This document shows, piece by piece, positions 1 through 6,400 of a stretch of 8,636 nt of DNA. Each line of letters begins with the position of its first letter. Positions within the stretch are counted from its first letter, which is position 1. Origin of the DNA: Treponema sp. (GTDB taxonomy: Bacteria; Spirochaetota; Spirochaetia; Treponematales; Breznakiellaceae); NCBI GenBank assembly GCA_031269405.1, contig JAISZE010000014.1:1-8636 (forward strand), written 5' to 3'. The notes under the pieces were generated by a model that searched no databases, was not told the DNA's origin, and was given only the letters and a program-made list of their open reading frames with translations. Made by a program: the position numbers and the translations under genes.

Positions 1-99
1 GGACCCGCGCAGAAATAACATGACGTTTTTGTCATGTTATTTCCTTATTGCGTAAGCAATTAGAATAAAATGTATGGCATTTTATTCGTGCGCGGCTCC
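1..99. repeat. Cloverleaf-like nested inverted-repeat element
   Basis: Four helices fill this stretch almost without gaps. The closing stem pairs 1-11 with 89-99 (10 of 11 pairs, one C-C mismatch). Arm A pairs 12-24 with 31-43 (13 perfect pairs, loop GTTTTT). Arm B pairs 47-51 with 56-60 (loop GTAA, a GNRA-type tetraloop), with an extra T45-A62 pair beyond a T-T mismatch. Arm C pairs 63-72 with 78-87 (10 perfect pairs, loop TATGG). Only bases 44 and 88 are left over at the junctions. It is not a tRNA: arm lengths and loops do not fit and there is no T-loop motif. Possible identities are a small non-autonomous mobile element with 11-base terminal inverted repeats, an intergenic palindromic repeat family, or a structured RNA. 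The left end coincides with the window edge, so the closing stem may extend further. Confidence 0.6.
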
Positions 100-123
100 T
101 AAACAACTTCCGCTAAAAACATG

Positions 124-169
124 GGGCCTATTGGGGCGGAGACGATTCTTCGCCCGTATTGGTCCTTTT
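124..169 (+). terminator. Candidate rho-independent terminator of an upstream gene
   Basis: The inner stem pairs 134-142 with 147-155 (nine pairs including one G-T, loop CGAT). The outer stem pairs 124-128 with 161-165 (one G-T), and between them 130-131 pairs with 158-159 amid mismatches. The stem is followed at once by TTTT at 166-169. On the opposite strand the same hairpin is followed after three bases by TTTTT (complement of 116-120), so it could stop transcription from both sides. The T-tract is short and the stem is imperfect, so this is a moderate call. Confidence 0.45.
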
Positions 170-401
170 CGGAAAATTTCCCAAAGAAAAGACAATTTAT
201 TTGATGTTGCTCATATAAAGCCCAAAAAGAATGATAGATAGTTTAGAAAGTATTGATGAAAGGCAAAGAGGTATTAGAAGAAAATAAAAGTGGGGTTATT
301 TTTGAAAACGTCTTGTTTGCTTTAAATTAATAAAATTTAAAAATTGCGGCAAGTAGTGTCCGTCCATGTATAGAAAACGATATTTTTTATGTTTGTCTTA
401 T
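170..401 (+). other. AT-rich non-coding leader
   Basis: No supportable gene is present on either strand. The stretch is noticeably richer in A and T than the gene that follows. The only structure besides the promoter candidates is a small palindrome, GGAAAATTTCC at 171-181. Between about 182 and 300 I see no hairpin, repeat or conserved element. The distance from the terminator candidate to ATG 412 suggests the giant gene has its own promoter and a 5' leader. Confidence 0.5.
302..374 (+). promoter_or_regulatory. Probable promoter region of the giant gene (weak boxes)
   Basis: This is the most AT-rich part of the leader. Candidate elements are TTGAAA at 302-307 with TAAATT at 323-328 (15-base spacer), or TTGCGG at 344-349 with TATAGA at 369-374 (19-base spacer). 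Neither pair is a good sigma-70 match in both boxes and spacing, so the exact promoter is undecided. A 7-base inverted repeat, TTTAAAT at 321-327 and ATTTAAA at 335-341, overlaps the first candidate and could be an operator or simply AT-rich sequence. A promoter is expected here because the gene is separated from anything upstream by a probable terminator. Confidence 0.3.
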
Positions 402-414
402 GAGGTAACGTATG
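402..414 (+). promoter_or_regulatory. Ribosome binding site and start codon of the giant gene
   Basis: GAGG at 402-405 is complementary to the 3' end of 16S rRNA and lies six bases before ATG 412. The TAA at 406-408 is in frame with that ATG, so translation cannot begin further upstream. GTG at 415 is the only near alternative and would have a slightly long spacing. Confidence 0.85.
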
Positions 415-483
415 GTGAGTAAAATTAGCGTCATTCTCCGATCTTTAGTGGCAGCCCTTGTTATTGCTTGTTTTCTTTCCTGT
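412..483 (+). other. Lipoprotein signal peptide with relaxed lipobox
   Basis: Residues 1-10 carry two basic residues (K4, R10) and residues 11-23 form an unbroken hydrophobic stretch, as in a Sec signal peptide. Two cysteines follow closely. Cys24 is preceded by F-L-S and followed by ENPF, a relaxed box of the kind accepted in spirochaetes. Cys20 is preceded by V-I-A, which fits the classical box better but lies inside the hydrophobic stretch. I prefer Cys24 as the lipidated residue because the chain turns polar immediately after it. The prediction is that signal peptidase II cleaves here and the mature protein is tethered to a membrane by its N-terminus. The sequence cannot say whether that is the inner or the outer membrane. 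Confidence 0.8.
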
Positions 484-3400
484 GAGAACCCTTTTAAGTC
501 AGGTTTGGGAAAGAAGGTTGATATTGTTCCGCCCACTCTGTCCGTTACCGCTCCGGATCTTCCGGTGGAATACTATATTCATGGGATCACTGTTTTTAAA
601 GGGCAGGCCGGCGATGACCGGGGGATCTCTTCCGTGCAGGTCAAGGCTGGCGGCGCTCCCTTTGTGGATGTGGATTCATACGATCCCGTTACCAACGAAT
701 GGATCTATAAATTCAATACGCTCTACGATACGGCGGGCAGCGGCCAAATCCGCCCCGACGGGGATATGATCCTGATTTTCAGGGCCGTTGATATAGACGG
801 TAAAAACTACGACACCAACGAAATAAAGCACTATATAAAGAACTCTCCTCCAAAACTGGAACTGGAGTATCCCGTCAGGAGATGGCTGTACGATCCTGAC
901 CGGTTCAATAAGCCCATATATGAAAATACTTCGAGTTATGAAAACCTGGGCGTTCTGCCCACAGGCGGTGAAATCAGGGGCATTGTGTCCGATAAAGACG
1001 GCATTGATCCCTGGTATCCCAAGATTCAGTTTTGGGCGGCGGGCGACACGCCCCCGGACTTTGAAGATGAAAGCCAATGGTACGGCACGGAAATCTCTCC
1101 CTCCCAGGTAGGGGAAAAGCTTATTGCCAAGGAATTTCGTTATACCCTGGTTCCCCGCAAGTACCACAAATACGACGCCAATAATAACCACCTGGGTTTT
1201 GTGAACCCCGATATTGATCCCGATGCCTTGATTCCCGCCAGCGAACTTGGCGATTATTTGCCTATTAATGTACAGTACAAGTACCGGCTCAAGGTAAAAG
1301 ACAGTTTTGGGATTGTCCAGTATTATCCCCCCGGCGCCAGTGACGGTTATGAACTTAACTCCGATGAAAGCGACTATGTGTACATCTCCGCGCCTGCCGC
1401 CTCTGATGTTATATCTTTAGACTTAAGGGCGGCGGAGGAAAAGCCTGTTGTGGAAATTACCAATCCCCTGCGAACGACCGGTACGAACGGCGTTCCCACC
1501 GGAATCCGTCCTTCCGCCGATTATCCCGACAACATATACCACCCCTATGTTACCGCGGGCAATGTCTCGTTTAAGCACGATGATTTTGTTTTCCAGGTTC
1601 AGGCAACCCACTCCGAGGGTGTGGTGAAATTTGCGGTCTTGAGCTATGAATACCGTACCTTTAATGATCCCAACTCGCTTAACCCCGTAGCTCAAGGGGT
1701 ATTGGAATGGGACGCCCCGGACCTTGAGTCAGGCTGGGCGGGCAACACTGTCATAATGGAAGACGGGAATCCTGCAAAGGTGTTCACGTTCAGTACCTCG
1801 AAAAATGTATTCGACAAATATCTCGGGGAAAACTGGAGTTCTTATAACTCCAATCCCGGCGCGGACCCGGATCTGGTAGACGCCTTATACGGTAACGCCA
1901 AAGGAAGCGGATCTCATCCTCCTGACCTCAAGAGAGGTATTTACAAATTTAAAGTGCGGACCTACAGCGTCTCGTCATCCTGGCGCTTGCGGGAATTTAC
2001 TATCAATGTGGATAATCAGGAACCCAAGATCGATATAAAGATCATCGAGGGCGCCGATTTTGACGAGAGTACGGATACGTATCTGGTTAACGGTTTTGTC
2101 AAAGTGAGGCTCTTGGCCTTTGACGAGCAGACCCGGCTTAGAACCTATCTGCCGGATGAGGCAAATCCTCTGGCTTGGGTTGAGCAGAAATGGGTTCTCA
2201 GCAACTCCGGGGATTCTAACCTGGTGAAAAGCCATGTGTTCCCTGTTAACCGCGCCACAGGCGCCGGTACTGCCTACGAAAATACCGTCTTTACGGTGAA
2301 TACCGCCGCCGATAATCTGCCCGTGGTGATGGTGAATCCCGACACCAGTGTTTTTGCGGGCACAGCTTCCCTTGACGATGGAAACAGCTACTATCTTTAC
2401 ATGGTTGCCCGGGACGCCGCTTATAACGTGGGCATAAGTTCCGTGGAAATTCTTGTAGACCAGGCCTGGGACAAACCCCGCATTGAGTCCCCCGACGCGG
2501 ATTTCAGGCTGGAAGCCGTGGGTTCATCAACCTGGACAGCGGATCAACTGATGCCCGGCGTTACCGTTGACGGCGTTACCGATCCCTACAAAAGAAACCG
2601 TTTGAACGGGACCGACATTATCCCCCTGTTCCTTGCGGATGATGACAGCCTCCACCTTGAAAAGACCAGGGTTTGGATTACCAGGGAAGGCATGGATGAC
2701 AATGTCGTCCCGGATCCGGCGCAGCCTGAAGCGGTTTATAACGAAAAATGGTGGAAACTCCCCCAGGAGACCATTAAGCTGGTATTTGGGGAAAACCTGG
2801 ACTATCACAGCGAGACAAACCCCAATAATGTCCGCAAAGAGCGGGACGCCACCCTTACCCTGGCCCACCTGGCCACGGCGTTAAACAAAAACAACGACCG
2901 CCTGCCTTACTGGAACAGCCAGAGGCCTTCCGCCGTGCCTGAAGGGAAATACAAGATCAGGATACAGGCCCAGGACTACCTGGACGTAAAGAAGGCCATT
3001 TCCACAGTCTCCGAGAATCCTGATGAAAGCGGCGCGGAAGGGCTGGAAGAAGCTTTTAACCATAAAGAATTCTGGATCTCCGTGGATACCCGGGGCCCAA
3101 ACCTGTACGGCATACTACCCGGACAAAACAGCCAGGCCAAAGGGGAAGTGATCCTTAGAGGCGTAGTCCGGGATGCGGGTGAGGTAGAAACATTCCGCGT
3201 ATTGCCCCCTTACAAGCCGGGGCCGAACGGGCTTCCGGCCACCGCCGCCGACTGGGTTGATATTATGACCACTCCCGCTGTTCCGGAAGACTGGTCGTGG
3301 GAGCCCCGGCCATGGAAAGCCGGGGATCAGTATTATGAATACGACTGGACCTACAAGGGCAACGTGGATCATGGAAACCTTACCACTTCCGATAGCGAGC

Positions 3401-6400
3401 GGACTTTTTCCATACACGCTGTTGACAAATTCGGAAACGCGGAAAACGCCAGCCGCACCCTGATGATTGACAATGAGCGCCCTGTGGTTTCCATGCTGAT
3501 AGGCATGCCCACAGTTCCGGACGCCAGTACCGGCCTGAATGTTAACGGAACCGTTAGGTTCACCGTGGGTATAGAGGAAGACTACCCGGCTTTGCCGCCT
3601 CTTAAATACTATTTCCGGCCCACGGCCAGTACCGCCATTACCGTTCCGGCTTTGGGGCCTGATTTTGATCCCCAGGTGGAAAATAACTATCCTGTGGCCA
3701 ACCCGCCTTTAACGGTTTTAGATTTAGATGATGTTAACCTGGCTTCCCAAATAAGCGATAAAATCTGGGAGGACGCTACGGAAATTGTCAAAGACGCGGC
3801 CAATACCTATACGGTAACCATAAATACCCGGGACGACGCATTATATACTGATGGACAATGGTACCGTCTGTATGTGATAGGCAAGGATCTTGCGGACAAC
3901 TATTCTGTTTCAAAAGATCCCGGGAAGCCAACCGAAACAGCCAGGGCCCGTCTTGAACTAATGAACCTCCAGACTGTCAAAATAAACCAGGCCACGGATA
4001 AACCGGTTTTCTCCAACGTAAGGCCAAACCGGGACTATGTCGGCCAGGACGCCACCATGTTCGTAAGCGGAACGGTAAAAGATGATGACGGCTTTACCGA
4101 TCCGGCGGATCCGGACAATGTTCCCCTTAACGCTATAGAGATTAGGTTTCTTGATATCAATCGCAATCCCATAGGCGATTGGCGTAACCTGGGCTATCAT
4201 GCCGAAAACAGCGTAACCGTAAGGGAGAGCGGCAAGACTCTGGATTTTAGATTTAAAATTCCCAAGCCGGTTCCCGATGTGGAGGGCGAGTATTTCTTTG
4301 AACTTAGGGCAAGCGACCACACCAAGAGAAAATATAACGATCCCCCGGTAACCGCTGTAACAGATCCTCCCTATTCCTATAACTACGACATGACGCCGCC
4401 CAAGATTGTTTTTGACGACAGTGATTTTAACAAGTCCTTCAGGGCCTATCCTTCCAAATATTTTTACATAGGAATTATTGAGAAGAAACTGAATCCCGTA
4501 GCTTCAAGTTCCGGTTCCGTACCGGGTCTCCAGTTTAACTTCGCAAATACGGGCCTTTCGAATTCGGGGCTTTATTATGATTATGATGATGAAGACCCTG
4601 GCGAGGATTATATTTCCAAAACCCTGAAACGAGTTTCGCTGGACCCGTCCGATACAGATGCCGATGCCCTTTATGAGGCCGGCGACCGCACGGCGATTAT
4701 CGAGACGATTGAGGGACAGACAAAAACATACTCCATAGATTCCGCCAGCGCCGATTACAACCCCGATTTAAAGATATTCAAGATACCCAGCAAGAGCCTT
4801 GAACAAAAGCGCCGCTGGGACGAGCTTTCAGGTAATACGGCGCCTCTTTTGACAGAAGGAACACATACTATACTGTTCCAGGCGCTGGATCAGGCCGGTC
4901 TTAGAAATTCCAGGGACTTCAGTTTTAAGAAAGATATTACCGGGCCGGACATCAGGTTTGAGGGAATACGGAAATCCTTTACAGCAGACGGGGCTTCGGT
5001 AGTCAAACATGCGGCCTCCGGCGATCTGGCTGTCAAGGGGCTTTTCAGCGACGCCCAGACGCCTATTTGGATAACAGGCGCGGTAGAGCCTGAATTTACA
5101 TACAGGCTTTACAATGTTAATCTCTCGGATCTTACGGACGAAAAGGCCCTTACCGCTTTTGACGTACCCCGGCAGTTGGTTTTGAGCGGCCAAACCAACG
5201 AATTGACCGCGCCCTGGTCGGTGAGCCTTAAAACCGCAACCCCCATGGCCGGCTACACCGGTGGTTACATCGCAGACGGCCTCCACAAACTGAAGCTGGA
5301 AATCAAAGACCGGATAGGCAATGCCGGAAATCTTGTCTCCAGCTCCGGGGATTCCCCGGAAGGCGTCTATTTTTACACTGACAGCAAAAAGCCGGAAACC
5401 ATAAGTGTCAAAGCGGTGGATCCCTCCGCTCCGGCAACCGAGTACACCAGCAAGGTATTTGCCGCGTCGGGCAGCCCGGTGTTCAGGATCATGGGCTCCA
5501 GCGAGGATGCCAACCTGTCCGCCGTTACCATCAGGATAGGAAGCGCCGTCGCCCCGGAAGTGAATATTACTTCCAGCGGCACTTTTGTCGATACCGAATC
5601 ATCCGGCGTCTTTATGCGTACTCTTGATTGGTCCTATGACGTGCCAAATTTGCCGAACAGCGCCTATGATCTTCTTGCTGATAATCAGGAACATAAAATT
5701 TACATCTATGCCAAAGATCTGGCCGGGAACAGCACGGTAACCGAATGGGTCTTCTTTAAGGACTCAAACAGCCCTGTCATTGATTTTACCAGCATGAATG
5801 CGGGAACCACCCTGCTTTCGACCTCAAGGCCGGAGATCAAGGGCTCCGCCACAGATGACAACAGGATCAAGGAACTCTCAAGCGTTATCCAAAAGTGGGA
5901 TTACGCCGCTGCCAATAGCAGCGAGGGAATAGCCTCGGAGCAGCCCGGCGCGTGGAACGGCGAGCTGGAGGGCGCTGCAACGCTTCTGCCTTCGGGTTAT
6001 CCTGCGGAGGGCAGGGCAAGCCAGAGCTGGAGCAAATCTTTTACCACCCTGGCGAGCGGAGATCCCGGCTACGATGGGGGTATTGACGGCGCCCGGCTTT
6101 ACATCCCCGATGGTATGTACCGGATCAAGGTAACGGCCAAAGACAATTCGGCAGGCGCCGCCGCCGGTAACCCGGTGGATACGGGCTGGAAGATCTTCTT
6201 TGTGGATAAAACCGCCCCGGTCTTTACGTTAAAAGAAAACAACCCCTATATTGGCACCGCCGGAGGGAACATCAAACTGAGCGGCACGGTACAGGATAAT
6301 AACCGCATACGCCGCGTGCGGATAAAGCTGAACAGCCAGGACTTTGACACCGGAACGGTAACAAGCTGGACGCCGCCAACAGAGACCGACAAAAAGAGTT

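Noticed and set aside
1..35. Possible minus-strand gene start (ATG at 35-33 with AGGA upstream)
   Set aside because: Only about 11 codons fit in the window and they coincide with the perfect arms of the inverted-repeat element, which explain the sequence better.
1..99. tRNA or integron attC site
   Set aside because: The cloverleaf outline is tempting, but the arms are 13, 5 and 10 pairs with no T-loop or anticodon-like loop. I find no matching attC core sites at the ends.
256..330. 24-codon frame in the AT-rich leader (ATG 256 to TAA 328-330)
   Set aside because: Its translation is not implausible as a leader peptide, but there is no good ribosome site, the length is expected by chance in such sequence, and it overlaps the likely promoter.
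458..769. 103-codon open frame on the + strand overlapping the gene start
   Set aside because: It is out of frame with the lipoprotein, and its proline/arginine/leucine-rich translation is typical of a shadow frame.
676..1191. 171-codon open frame on the minus strand
   Set aside because: It lies wholly inside the giant gene. The strong module pattern in the + frame, the signal peptide and the ribosome site all support the + strand. No start signal or recognisable domain supports this one.
4828..5286. 152-codon open frame on the minus strand
   Set aside because: It is antisense to modules 9 and 10 of the giant gene, with no recognisable protein features. It is a by-product of the codon use of the sense frame.
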